This document shows positions 15,919-24,177 of a DNA stretch of 26,278 bases, in pieces. Below the pieces are notes generated by a model. The model did no database searches. It was not told the DNA's origin and saw only the letters and a program-made list of their open reading frames with translations. Origin of the DNA: Sporisorium sorghi (taxonomy: Eukaryota > Basidiomycota > Ustilaginomycetes > Ustilaginales > Ustilaginaceae); contig JALCCG010000289.1 of NCBI GenBank assembly GCA_023212695.1, forward strand, positions 1 to 26,278, written 5' to 3'. The position numbers and the translations under genes were made by a program. Every line of letters starts with the position of its first letter. The stretch's first letter is position 1.

Positions 15919-18567
15919 TCAGCGGGTGAGATCGTGCAAGCTAGCATCGTAGACATTCGGCATATGGCACGAGAGCATGTTCCTCGAGAAGACAATCTGA
16001 CCGAAAACATTCCTCAGCGCCGCCTCGTCCTCGCGCTTCACGCTGAACAGTCTCTGCCTCTTCCCTCGACCTCCGTCTCCACCCTCGTCCAACAAATCAC
16101 CCGGACACGTGAGAGCATACAGCACCTTGCCCGGCGGGAACAGATGCGTATGCTGCATGTTCGCCTCCAACGTCTTCCTCAGCACCAAAAACTCGTGCTC
16201 CACCTCGGCCCTCTTCTCCGCTCCAAGCCGGCCCGATTGGTACTCGAACGCGCGCTTCATGAGCGCATTCATGGTGCCCTCGCCGTGCGCCGCCTCTCTG
16301 TCCTGGTAGCACAGCCACGCGCTGCAGTTGCGGATATCCTGGATCGACCCGAGCGACAGCCGGCACACGAGGTCGTGCGAGTACGTGTACGACGTGATGA
16401 TCGACGCGACGCTTCGTCCCAGCCGCGAATTGGCGACGCACGGTACGGCGAAGCAGTACGCGTGCAGCCTTCGCCCCGTGGGTAGACCGGATGAAGCAGT
16501 GGTCAGGCCGGTGGTGGGGTCCGCCCACATCATGGCGAGCACGCTTGCTACTCCAGCGCCCAGAGAGTGTCCTGTGATGTCGATCGAGTAGCCCTCGTTG
16601 GACGAGAGCGCTGAGGCTACCGCTCGGTGGACGGATCGGCCGGGCGCGCCGATCTCGTGCGCGGTGATGTACATCCCCTCGTGGCACAGCTGCGACCCTT
16701 GGTCGTCTTTGAACTTGCCCGTTGAGTCCGTCTTGACGTCAGCATCCGATCGAGCATCCACATTCTTCTGCACCTCGGTGTCAAACGCGAAGGGCACACT
16801 TTCGCACGTGAGATCGGCTGCCAGGTCGCCGACGGTGAGCGTACCGCGCAGCACGAGGATGATGGTCTTGCGCGGGTGATCCGTGACGACATAGAAGCGC
16901 GGCTTGCTGGGTCGAGCTTTGTCTTTGGGGTTGTAAGTTGCGCGACGGCTGACGCCGTTGTGGTCTTCTTCGTACTGTCCTTCCTTGGCGGCTCCACGTT
17001 CGAGGTTGGCCGTGTGGTGGAAGAGGTCTTCGTCGTGCGTGCCCGAGATGACGTCCCAGAGATTGTATGACGATGCGTGGCCTTTGCCGTTTCGGTCTAC
17101 TGCGACGACGCCGGCGTTGGACGTCGACGAAGAGGCACCCGCAGTGGTGGAAAGGGCATCCGTCACAGGTCCAGCCTCCTCCTCGTCGTCCTCCAACTCC
17201 ATCTGTGCAGCAGCTTCAAGGAACTCTGCTTGGTCCTTGCGCATAAACTCGTCCTCGGCGGAAAATACGACGCTGTCCGCGGGTGCAGCAGTCGACTGTG
17301 GTGCCGGCGCGGTCGCATCACCGAGCAGCGTCTGACTGCCGGCTGGCATCGAGTTGAGCCAGTAGAGTGCCATGCCACCATACACGCCGAGCACGAGCTT
17401 CGAGTAGCGCTGCAAGTTGTGCACAGCCTCGGCGTCGGACAGAGGCCTAGCAGGCTGATCAGATAGCGTAGATCCGGGCAGACGTGCGCTCGATCCATCG
17501 CGGTGTCCAATCTCGGCGCCGATGACGTTGCCCGAGTAGTCGCCTGTAAGCACCTGGTTCGAGGTGATGCGCACGTCGGACTGGTTCTGCTGCGTTTCAC
17601 CATCTGTGGCGGCTCCAGCAGTGATGGGGACGAGAGGTGCACTGGTGGCGCCGACGTGATGTTTCTGCTTGAGCGCTTCGACCTCCTCTTTGAGCTTGGC
17701 GGTGTCGATCTCGGAGAGACCTTGGAGCATGCGTCGCTCTTGGTAGCCTCGCGTGACGAGCTGGATGGACACCCACGTGGTGAGCGCCTTGGTGATGCCG
17801 ACAATCGAGTAAGCCGGAATGCCGCCAGGTGGGAGCGAGTCGTCGTCGGCGTTCCATTCGCGTTTGACGAGCTTGGAAAACTCCATCAAGCTCCTCAACA
17901 CTTCGGAGCCGAGTGCTCGTCGGACGCCCTCGACACCAGAGCCTGCAGCGCCGAGACCGGCACTGGTCACGGCGCTGGTTAAATCGATGCCTCCAACGGC
18001 GACAAGCGCAATGGCGTCGAAGAAAGTAGCGATGCCCGAATGAGCAACTCGAGAGATCGACGGGGCGCCGGAAGTGTCTCCTGGAGCTGTGCCGGTCAGA
18101 GCACCGTCGGCCAGCAAAGCAGGTACGGCGACGAGACCTTGGGTGACGCGCTTGGCTATGTTGAGACCGAACGCAGTGGCGGTGCGTGCGAAGGAAAAGT
18201 ACGCCGAGGTGGCTGCATTTGCTGCACCGAGACCAGAGCCTGTGTGTCCGAGCACACCTTGCCAGTCGATGCTGGGACCAGAGCTGGAAGCGGCGACGAC
18301 GCCTGCATCGCCAGGGACAGTCTCGTTGGTGGGCTCGTAGACGGAGGCTGCATCGGCGGTGCTCGATGCCTCGGAGTCCGGGATGGAGAGCGCCGCCTCG
18401 CTGAGACTCTTGGCTTCTTCGCGTTCTTCTTGGGCTTGTTTTGCTTCTTGTGGAGATAGAGGTGGTAGTCCAGTGACCGAGTTGGTGGCGGTGATAGGAG
18501 CTGATTCGGGGTTGGTGCCGGTTGAGTCGCTAGCCTCGACGAATGATCCAGGTGGCAAGTCGCTCAT
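15919..18567 (-). CDS. Class-3 lipase, sn1-specific diacylglycerol lipase-like
   Basis: An 882-residue protein in one exon. The lipase_3 domain spans about 555-760: VLRGTLTVGDLAADL (572-586), then the nucleophile elbow GHSLGAG with S668, the second catalytic residue D732 in SHDLVCRLSLGS (730-741), and near the C-terminus H868 in MLSCHMPNVYDASL, which sits where DAG lipases keep the catalytic His. FPPGKVLY (810-817) is another DAGL-like landmark. These enzymes release 2-monoacylglycerol or free fatty acid from membrane diacylglycerol. The N-terminal 550 residues are Ser/Ala/Thr-rich with several hydrophobic segments (about 143-155, 184-208, 253-271, 391-405) that may attach it to membranes, a possible coiled coil at 288-302 and an acidic patch at 458-466. 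The ATG has A at -3. Its 5' region contains a 74-bp hairpin. Confidence 0.88.
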   Translation of the reverse strand: MSDLPPGSFVEASDSTGTNPESAPITATNSVTGLPPLSPQEAKQAQEEREEAKSLSEAALSIPDSEASSTADAASVYEPTNETVPGDAGVVAASSSGPSIDWQGVLGHTGSGLGAANAATSAYFSFARTATAFGLNIAKRVTQGLVAVPALLADGALTGTAPGDTSGAPSISRVAHSGIATFFDAIALVAVGGIDLTSAVTSAGLGAAGSGVEGVRRALGSEVLRSLMEFSKLVKREWNADDDSLPPGGIPAYSIVGITKALTTWVSIQLVTRGYQERRMLQGLSEIDTAKLKEEVEALKQKHHVGATSAPLVPITAGAATDGETQQNQSDVRITSNQVLTGDYSGNVIGAEIGHRDGSSARLPGSTLSDQPARPLSDAEAVHNLQRYSKLVLGVYGGMALYWLNSMPAGSQTLLGDATAPAPQSTAAPADSVVFSAEDEFMRKDQAEFLEAAAQMELEDDEEEAGPVTDALSTTAGASSSTSNAGVVAVDRNGKGHASSYNLWDVISGTHDEDLFHHTANLERGAAKEGQYEEDHNGVSRRATYNPKDKARPSKPRFYVVTDHPRKTIILVLRGTLTVGDLAADLTCESVPFAFDTEVQKNVDARSDADVKTDSTGKFKDDQGSQLCHEGMYITAHEIGAPGRSVHRAVASALSSNEGYSIDITGHSLGAGVASVLAMMWADPTTGLTTASSGLPTGRRLHAYCFAVPCVANSRLGRSVASIITSYTYSHDLVCRLSLGSIQDIRNCSAWLCYQDREAAHGEGTMNALMKRAFEYQSGRLGAEKRAEVEHEFLVLRKTLEANMQHTHLFPPGKVLYALTCPGDLLDEGGDGGRGKRQRLFSVKREDEAALRNVFGQIVFSRNMLSCHMPNVYDASLHDLTR

Positions 18568-18752
18568 CTTGAGAGGGTCACCGAAGCGAGTCTAAAGGAG
18601 GATTGCGGAGGGATGTTGGTGGTCAATGATGAAGATGCCGCGTGTATTTGTGCGACTCCTTTTGACCTGAGAGCGAGTGACGAAGGAAGAAGGAGAAAGA
18701 ACGCTTTCTGAATGGATGAGCGTGAATGATCATCGCAAGCGACTCAGCCGCA

Positions 18753-18779
18753 TCGAAAGCGTCGAAAGCGTCGAAAGCA
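18753..18779. repeat. Three tandem TCGAAAGCG 9-bp units
   Basis: Units at 18753-18761, 18762-18770 and 18771-18779; only the last base of the third differs. They lie about 190-210 bp upstream of the lipase ATG. Confidence 0.9.
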
Positions 18780-18862
18780 GTTGAAGGGGGTTCGAATTGA
18801 TGATGGTAGCTTGGAGAAAATACAGGCTGGAAAAATTCAAGGAAAAATCCAAAATCCAAAAT

Positions 18863-18936
18863 GTGGCCACGCCTGGTAACTCGAATTTCCCTGCCAAAAT
18901 CCCCTGCCAAATTCCGAGTATACGAGGCGTGGCCAC
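18863..18936. repeat. 74-bp inverted-repeat hairpin
   Basis: GTGGCCACGCCT (18863-18874) is a perfect 12-bp inverted match of AGGCGTGGCCAC (18925-18936). Further in, ACTCGAATTT (18879-18888) pairs with AAATTCCGAGT (18909-18919) with a single bulged base. The 20-nt loop and its flank contain CCCTGCCAAA twice, at 18889-18898 and 18902-18911. No target-site duplication is evident around it. It may be a cruciform, a regulatory or transcribed hairpin, or a tiny element remnant. Confidence 0.85.
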
Positions 18937-19010
18937 CTTCAACTAAAGCGTCATGCAGGGTCTCTTCTTCCAGCTGTCACACAGGCATCGCACAAAGGCT
19001 GAAAATTGAG

Positions 19011-19037
19011 TTTTTTTTTTTTTTTTTTTTTTTTTTT
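19011..19037. repeat. Poly-T tract (T27)
   Basis: Twenty-seven consecutive T residues between the lipase hairpin and the phosphoglucomutase 3' end, about 445 bp upstream of the lipase ATG. Confidence 0.95.
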
Positions 19038-19189
19038 GGGAACAGCAGCGACTCTCACGCGCGATTTCTCTCCTGAGCGCCGTCCTGTGGCAAACGATCG
19101 CAGCTCAGCCATTTCACAGCACAGAAGCTCATCGATATAGGAGCAGGCATGTTGGCGCTCAGCATTGGGAACAACAGTATTGTATGACT

Positions 19190-21055
19190 TCAGCTCATCC
19201 AAGTCCAGAAAGCATCGACCACCGCCTCGAGCCCTTTCGTGACCCGCTCCACAGCAGCCGGGTACGCCTCACCCTCTCGAATCTGTCCAAGCGCCTCGGT
19301 GTAAATCTTAACCTTGGGCTCTGTACCTGATGGACGAACAATGACACGCACATCGCCGAGCATGATCTCCTGCTGATCGCGCTTGGCAGCAGCAGCGGTG
19401 GTGTCGACGTGGCTAGGAGCGACGTAGAAGCGCAAGACGTCGTTCTTGGGGATGCTGAGATCGCCGGCTTCCGCTTTGGCTTGGTCGTAAGCGGGTCGTG
19501 TTTTCAGGTCGTCGACCAGGCTGAACGCATACGACTCGCCACCAGCCTTGGCCGTGACGCTGTCCTTGCCTGCATCCAGATCAGCGCGCAGCTTGGTCAT
19601 GACGTCGGTGCCCTTCATGGTCGGGCTGAGCTTGATGATTTTTTGCATAGTGACCGACAGCCCGACCAGACGGTGCAGCTCCTCCAGCCTGTCCCACAGC
19701 GTCTTGCCCTCCCTGGCCAAGTCAGACGCCATGGATACGATGAGCAGATACGACGAGAGGCCGTCCTTGTCCCACACGGAGCTGGCCGCCATGTATCCCA
19801 GCGCTTCCTCGTAGCCGAACCCAAACGATCCTGCACCCTCGCGTGCCTCGATGCCACGCGCGACGTTGCCGAGCCACTTGAAGCCCGTGAGCGTCTCGAC
19901 GTGCTTGCCGCCCCAGTGTCCAGACAGACGAGCGAGCAGGCGACTCGAGACGATGGTGCTCAGCGTCCACACGCCCGCCTTGCCACCGTTGGCCTTGGCT
20001 GCACGTCGCAGGATCTCGTCGCCGAGCAGCGCGCCGAGCTGGTCTCCCGTGAGAGCGCGGAGCTCGCCCGTCTGGTCGCGAGCAGAGACAGCGAGGCGGT
20101 CTGCGTCCGGGTCGTTGACGATGGCCAGTCCAGTCTTGTGCTGCTCCGAGAGCTTGTGTACGAGCTCCAGTGTCGAGAGCTCCTCTGGGTTGGGGAACTC
20201 GAGCGTGGGGAAAGCACCATCCGGTTCTCTCTGCTCTGGTGAGATCCAAAAGTTGACACCTTCCGTGAGACCAACCACTTCCTTGGACAGCCTCTCGATG
20301 GAAGGCGCTCCAACCCCGTGGAGCGGGCTGTACGCAATGCTGATGGGCGCTTCTTTACCGTGTACTGGAGTGCTGGCAAACGTGTTGAGACCCTGAACAT
20401 CCTTGATGTAGCTAGTGAGCATCTCGTCGCCGAATTCTTTGACAGTGCCCTTGCTCTTGCACTCTTCGAGGTCGGCCAAGGTGGGTGGCTGCGTCTGCTG
20501 TGCAACCTTGAGGATCTCGTCAGCGATGAGTCCATCGACAGGAGTGTTGATCTGCGTGCCAGCAGGACCGTACACCTTGTATCCGTTGTACTCCTTCGGA
20601 TTGTGACTCGCAGTGACGACGATGCCCCCCGCCAGACCGAGCTTCTTGACTGCATATCCGCACATGGGCGTGGGCGTCGGAGTCGGATAGATGTGCGAAG
20701 GGATACCGCGGAAGGCAAAGTGCTGCGCAGACGAGTAGGCGAACTCCTTGCTGCCGAAACGACCATCAAAGGCGATGGCGACTCCTTTTGTGACAGCCTT
20801 GTCCTTGTCGCTCTTGAGCAGGTACTCTGCCAGACCCGCACTGGTCTCGAGCACCGTGAGCAGATTCATATTGCTGGGCCCCACGCCCATGACGCCTCGC
20901 AGTCCTGCGGTGCCAAACTCGAGTCGACCATTGAAGCTTGCTTGCAGCTCCTTGACATTGTTGCTCTCGATGAGTTTGGAAAGCTGGCTCTTGGTGGCCG
21001 GATCTGGGTCCTTTTCGAGCCATGCTTTGGCCTGAGTGAGCAAGTCGGACGACAT
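19190..21055 (-). CDS. Phosphoglucomutase-2 family / phosphoribomutase
   Basis: A 621-residue alpha-D-phosphohexomutase of the PGM2/Pgm3 (Prm15) type, which interconverts ribose-1-P with ribose-5-P and often glucose-1-P with glucose-6-P; yeast Pgm3 has about the same length. FGTAGLRGVMG lies at 47-57. The phosphoserine loop TASHNPKEYNGYKVYG (148-163) carries S150. The metal loop is DPDADR (315-320) with D315, D317 and D319. The sugar-binding loop GFGYEEALGY is at 412-421, and the phosphate loop RPSGTEPK at 574-581. The extended TASHNPKEYNGYK wording separates this subfamily from classical PGM1. The first ATG is at 21055. The same frame stays open 54 codons further up to a TTG, with a basic, Ser/Ala-rich stretch that could act as a presequence if a non-AUG start were used. 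It is divergent from the zinc-cluster factor. Confidence 0.93.
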   Translation of the reverse strand: MSSDLLTQAKAWLEKDPDPATKSQLSKLIESNNVKELQASFNGRLEFGTAGLRGVMGVGPSNMNLLTVLETSAGLAEYLLKSDKDKAVTKGVAIAFDGRFGSKEFAYSSAQHFAFRGIPSHIYPTPTPTPMCGYAVKKLGLAGGIVVTASHNPKEYNGYKVYGPAGTQINTPVDGLIADEILKVAQQTQPPTLADLEECKSKGTVKEFGDEMLTSYIKDVQGLNTFASTPVHGKEAPISIAYSPLHGVGAPSIERLSKEVVGLTEGVNFWISPEQREPDGAFPTLEFPNPEELSTLELVHKLSEQHKTGLAIVNDPDADRLAVSARDQTGELRALTGDQLGALLGDEILRRAAKANGGKAGVWTLSTIVSSRLLARLSGHWGGKHVETLTGFKWLGNVARGIEAREGAGSFGFGYEEALGYMAASSVWDKDGLSSYLLIVSMASDLAREGKTLWDRLEELHRLVGLSVTMQKIIKLSPTMKGTDVMTKLRADLDAGKDSVTAKAGGESYAFSLVDDLKTRPAYDQAKAEAGDLSIPKNDVLRFYVAPSHVDTTAAAAKRDQQEIMLGDVRVIVRPSGTEPKVKIYTEALGQIREGEAYPAAVERVTKGLEAVVDAFWTWMS

Positions 21056-21235
21056 GGTAGAGATAATCGATGAGCGTCGCTTTGATGTGTTTGGTCGAAG
21101 GTTGTCAGATGGAGGCAAGAAGCAAGGTGCTGGTCGATACGCAGCTGAACCAACAGTCTGAGGCTTGGCTCCGGATGCTCGGGCCACAAAACGAGACAAG
21201 TTACGAACGACCAACAACTTTTCCGCTCACTTCTT

Positions 21236-21251
21236 CTCGGCGATCGCCGAG
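21236..21251. promoter_or_regulatory. 16-bp perfect palindrome CTCGGCGATCGCCGAG
   Basis: The sequence equals its own reverse complement over 16 bp. It lies 181 bp upstream of the phosphoribomutase ATG. The CGGCGA/TCGCCG core recurs at 74-92, 21344-21359 and 25550-25565. Confidence 0.6.
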
Positions 21252-21406
21252 GCCCCGATTTTCGCGATCTCTATCTGAGCAGACATCGGCGTAACATGCT
21301 CAGACTTGCGCAAAAATGGCTCGAAAGCATCGCAACGACGACGTTCGCCGTTTTCGCCGTTTCAAGTAGCCATGTAGACCTCGCTTGATACGCATACACT
21401 CTGTGG

Positions 21407-21432
21407 GTTGCCGGCTGTTGTTGCCGGCTGTT
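21407..21432. repeat. Perfect 13-bp tandem repeat containing GCCGGC
   Basis: GTTGCCGGCTGTT occurs twice head to tail (21407-21419 and 21420-21432). Each copy holds a GCCGGC palindrome, that is, overlapping CCG and CGG triplets, in the promoter of a zinc-cluster gene. Confidence 0.85.
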
Positions 21433-21768
21433 ATCGCGGTAGGTGCTTTCAAGCTTTGCGTTCAAGCCACACCTCATCCTACCCAGAGACCGAGCATTGT
21501 CAGCTGAAGCTAGCCCGACCAGGAGGCGTCGTTGCGATGCCTCGCAGTAGCTCTGCCTCATAAGTCAAACGTCAGCCTCAGTCTTGGGTCGTCGATGACG
21601 GTCACGGAAACCTCGGCATCCGCATCGGAGCATACAGGTCTGTGGAATCTCCTTTGATACCATCACGAGATCAGCAACGGGAAAAGCGGTCGAACAGGAC
21701 AGCGCAGACAGTCGGTCTTCTAGCTGATGGATCACGACTAGCCGTGCGTCACAGCTACGAAGCCTTTT

Positions 21769-21774
21769 TATAAA
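21769..21774 (+). promoter_or_regulatory. TATA box of the zinc-cluster factor gene
   Basis: TATAAA, within CTTTTTATAAAGAG, lies 64 bp upstream of the ATG at 21838, implying a very short leader. Confidence 0.55.
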
Positions 21775-21837
21775 GAGAGGACCGGCTCGAAGGCATCGAT
21801 TGCATGCCAACAACCACCCAAAATCGACACGCTCACG

Positions 21838-24048
21838 ATGACAAGCGGCCCGCAGCAGCTTCAGCGCACATCCATCTCGTCGGCTTCCGCCTCTTCCACC
21901 TCTGGCTCCAGTCACACTGCTCCACCTCGTCGCTCTCAGTCACCTGAGACCAGCAACGCTAATCGAAACAAGGTCACAGGCGCGTGCTCTAGCTGCCGCC
22001 GTTCCAAAGTCAAATGTGACCACGATGGCACGGCTCCCTGCAGACGATGCAAGAACGGCGGATACGAATGCACCTTCAAGCCCAAGGAGCTGAGCGGGGC
22101 TCTGCTGCAAGACGAGTGGCGCACAAAGACAGATGAGACTCTGACAAAACTTGTGTCGACTATCGACGCGCTTGTCAGGCATCAGGATGGCAACTTGCCG
22201 TCAAAGCGCAGAAGAGTTGCGACGCAACTCGACTGGTCGGACGACATCACAACGATGCATTCGTCTACCGGAGGCTTTGCAGATGCAGGCATGGCTTCTG
22301 CGCGCATACATTCAGACCCTGCAAGAGGAGCGAATGGAGGTCCACCGACGACTGGTCCTGCTTTTGGGAGTCCGTACGGTCAGCTCCCGGGTACACCGCG
22401 CTATCACCAGCCACAGAGTCACTTGAATGGCACGGCTATGCCCTCAGGCTCGAGCTCGTATCTCGCAAGCAACTCTAGGCGTTCTTCTGCTGTAGCTGGT
22501 CTGAGCCACTCCATTGACTCGCTGTTCCACCCGATGAACGGCGCCGGTGCAGCGTCATCAGCAAGCTCGACTGCTGAGCCGCTTCACCCGCTTCAAACCA
22601 CACTTGGCTCTGCCGGCTCACTTCCGCTTCCTGAATCTCTACTTCGAAGCGGCAGGATCGACGGTCGACCTCTCCACAAACCACCCCTCCTCGCGCGTCC
22701 AAGTCGATATCGATACCCCGACTCAAACCTGGGAAGCAGCGATCCGCGTCTGGACGCCATCCGTCTCGGCCTGTTGTCTGCACACGAAGCGCGCTCGCTC
22801 TTCAGCCTGTACGCCAAGCTCGTGGAGCCGCTCGGCTTCAGCTTCCCCGATTTCCCGGCCTCATCCGAGCTGACACCAGTTCTGCTTTCAGCCATCACCT
22901 CGGTCGCATCCCTCCACTCGCCCTACCCGTCGCTCCGCTCGCGCCAGCCGCGGCTCGAAGCCGACCTGCTCGAGCGCACTCTGCCGTACGCCCCCGCTAC
23001 GGCCGAGGACGACTTCAACCCCGAGAGCGGCATCGGCACGGAGGAAGTCGTCGGCGCGTGCATTTGGGCCTCGTACCAAGGCTCGCTCGACGCATGGACA
23101 GTCGCCCGAGCCGCGCGGTGGTGGAGCGAGAAGTACAGCTACGAGACGGGTCCGCACGCGGGGTTGACGGTGGGTGAAATGGTGGCGATCCTGCCGCCGG
23201 TGCGCCACGTGACGATGCAGGACCGCGTGCGCGTGTGGCTCACCGCGTTTGTCGCGGAGCTGCACCAGTGCGAAATGCACGCTAGGGAGCCGATCATGCA
23301 GCTGGTGGATCCGGCGCAGTACAGCCAGGCGTTGAGTGCAAGCGGTGCGGCGGGGATGGCGAAGCAGGATGCCGGGCTGGTGTTCTACTCGCAAATCGCC
23401 TATCTCGTGGCGAGGGTGAGGATGCAGCGCGAGGTGGAGGAGTTGTTGGGGATGGTGCGCGAGATCACGGCGAGCTGGTGCGCGGCAAGGGCGGTGCTGG
23501 CGAGCGACCCGGACAAGAGGGATGTGTACGATCACGCGGTCGATCTGCACTACATGCTGGCCAAGGCGAGCGTTCTGGTCCGAGCGTGTCGAGCGTACGA
23601 GGAGCGCATGGCGGACAAATCGCACGTAGACGTCAGCACCGCACTCGCCGGCTTCGTCGACTGCGCAGAGTCCTGCCAACACGCGTGTATGGACGCCATC
23701 AAGCTCCTCCTCTCACCTGCCACAAACTTTGTTGGCTCCCTGGCAGCGCTGCCGTCCATCTACCACTTCTGGATCGCGCAGTGCGCAATGTTCCTGGTCG
23801 AGCTGTGTATGGTGGATCGACTACATTACCGGCTGGGATTATTGGTGGAAGGTAAGCTGGAAGAGATTCTGCGCGTGGTGGGCGCGTTCGTGCAGCAGTA
23901 CGTGGCGGAGCTGTCGGCGTGCAGCACTGCAGTTGTGGTAGAAGAGGGGCACGAGGCGGGAGCGGGGGAGATGGTGATCAAGCATCCGGCGCTGGATGCT
24001 GCGCTGGCGGTGGCGGATGTGCTTGCTAGTGTTCAGGCGACTGCATGA
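21838..24048 (+). CDS. Zn(II)2Cys6 fungal transcription factor
   Basis: A 736-residue nuclear regulator in one exon. The binuclear zinc cluster is C50-x2-C53-x6-C60-x7-C68-x2-C71-x6-C78 with the usual basic RRSKVKC. A short heptad-like segment at 93-115 could dimerise, and KRRR at 123-126 could be an NLS. Residues 138-290 are Ser/Gly/Pro-rich linker. From DPRLDAIRLGLLSAHEARSLFSLYAKL (302-328) on, the protein has the helical middle homology region seen in many fungal zinc-cluster factors, including ASVASLHSPY-like wording and a QDRVRVWLTAFVAELHQCE block. The target pathway is unknown. It lies between phosphoribomutase (divergent) and glucosamine-6-phosphate deaminase (convergent), which hints at sugar-phosphate control without proving it. 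The ATG has A at -3 and lies 64 bp after a TATA box. Confidence 0.92.
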   Translation: MTSGPQQLQRTSISSASASSTSGSSHTAPPRRSQSPETSNANRNKVTGACSSCRRSKVKCDHDGTAPCRRCKNGGYECTFKPKELSGALLQDEWRTKTDETLTKLVSTIDALVRHQDGNLPSKRRRVATQLDWSDDITTMHSSTGGFADAGMASARIHSDPARGANGGPPTTGPAFGSPYGQLPGTPRYHQPQSHLNGTAMPSGSSSYLASNSRRSSAVAGLSHSIDSLFHPMNGAGAASSASSTAEPLHPLQTTLGSAGSLPLPESLLRSGRIDGRPLHKPPLLARPSRYRYPDSNLGSSDPRLDAIRLGLLSAHEARSLFSLYAKLVEPLGFSFPDFPASSELTPVLLSAITSVASLHSPYPSLRSRQPRLEADLLERTLPYAPATAEDDFNPESGIGTEEVVGACIWASYQGSLDAWTVARAARWWSEKYSYETGPHAGLTVGEMVAILPPVRHVTMQDRVRVWLTAFVAELHQCEMHAREPIMQLVDPAQYSQALSASGAAGMAKQDAGLVFYSQIAYLVARVRMQREVEELLGMVREITASWCAARAVLASDPDKRDVYDHAVDLHYMLAKASVLVRACRAYEERMADKSHVDVSTALAGFVDCAESCQHACMDAIKLLLSPATNFVGSLAALPSIYHFWIAQCAMFLVELCMVDRLHYRLGLLVEGKLEEILRVVGAFVQQYVAELSACSTAVVVEEGHEAGAGEMVIKHPALDAALAVADVLASVQATA

Positions 24049-24177
24049 CCGCAGAACCTCAACGAGGATGTGTTCTGGGCTGTTCAGTATTCTAACGGTG
24101 ACAGGCAAGCTTGCGAATGATGACCGGTGTTCAGAATAGGCATGAGTGTGATATGTACAGAGCGAGCTGAAGAGCCT

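Larger units (their letters stand above)
18568..19189. other. Intergenic region, lipase promoter and phosphoglucomutase 3' end
   Basis: 622 bp. From the lipase side it holds three 9-bp TCGAAAGCG repeats, an AAAATCC-repeated A-rich stretch (18841-18862), a 74-bp hairpin and a T27 run. The 150 bp next to 19189 are the 3' flank of the phosphoglucomutase gene. No gene is supported. Confidence 0.65.
21056..21837. other. Divergent promoter between phosphoribomutase and the zinc-cluster factor
   Basis: 782 bp without a gene. It contains a 16-bp perfect palindrome at 21236-21251, a TTCGCCG direct repeat at 21344-21359, a perfect 13-bp tandem repeat at 21407-21432 and a TATAAA at 21769-21774. Confidence 0.65.

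Noticed and set aside
18863..18936. Full DNA transposon or MITE interpretation of the hairpin
   Set aside because: No target-site duplication and no second copy in the window; kept as a structural finding only.
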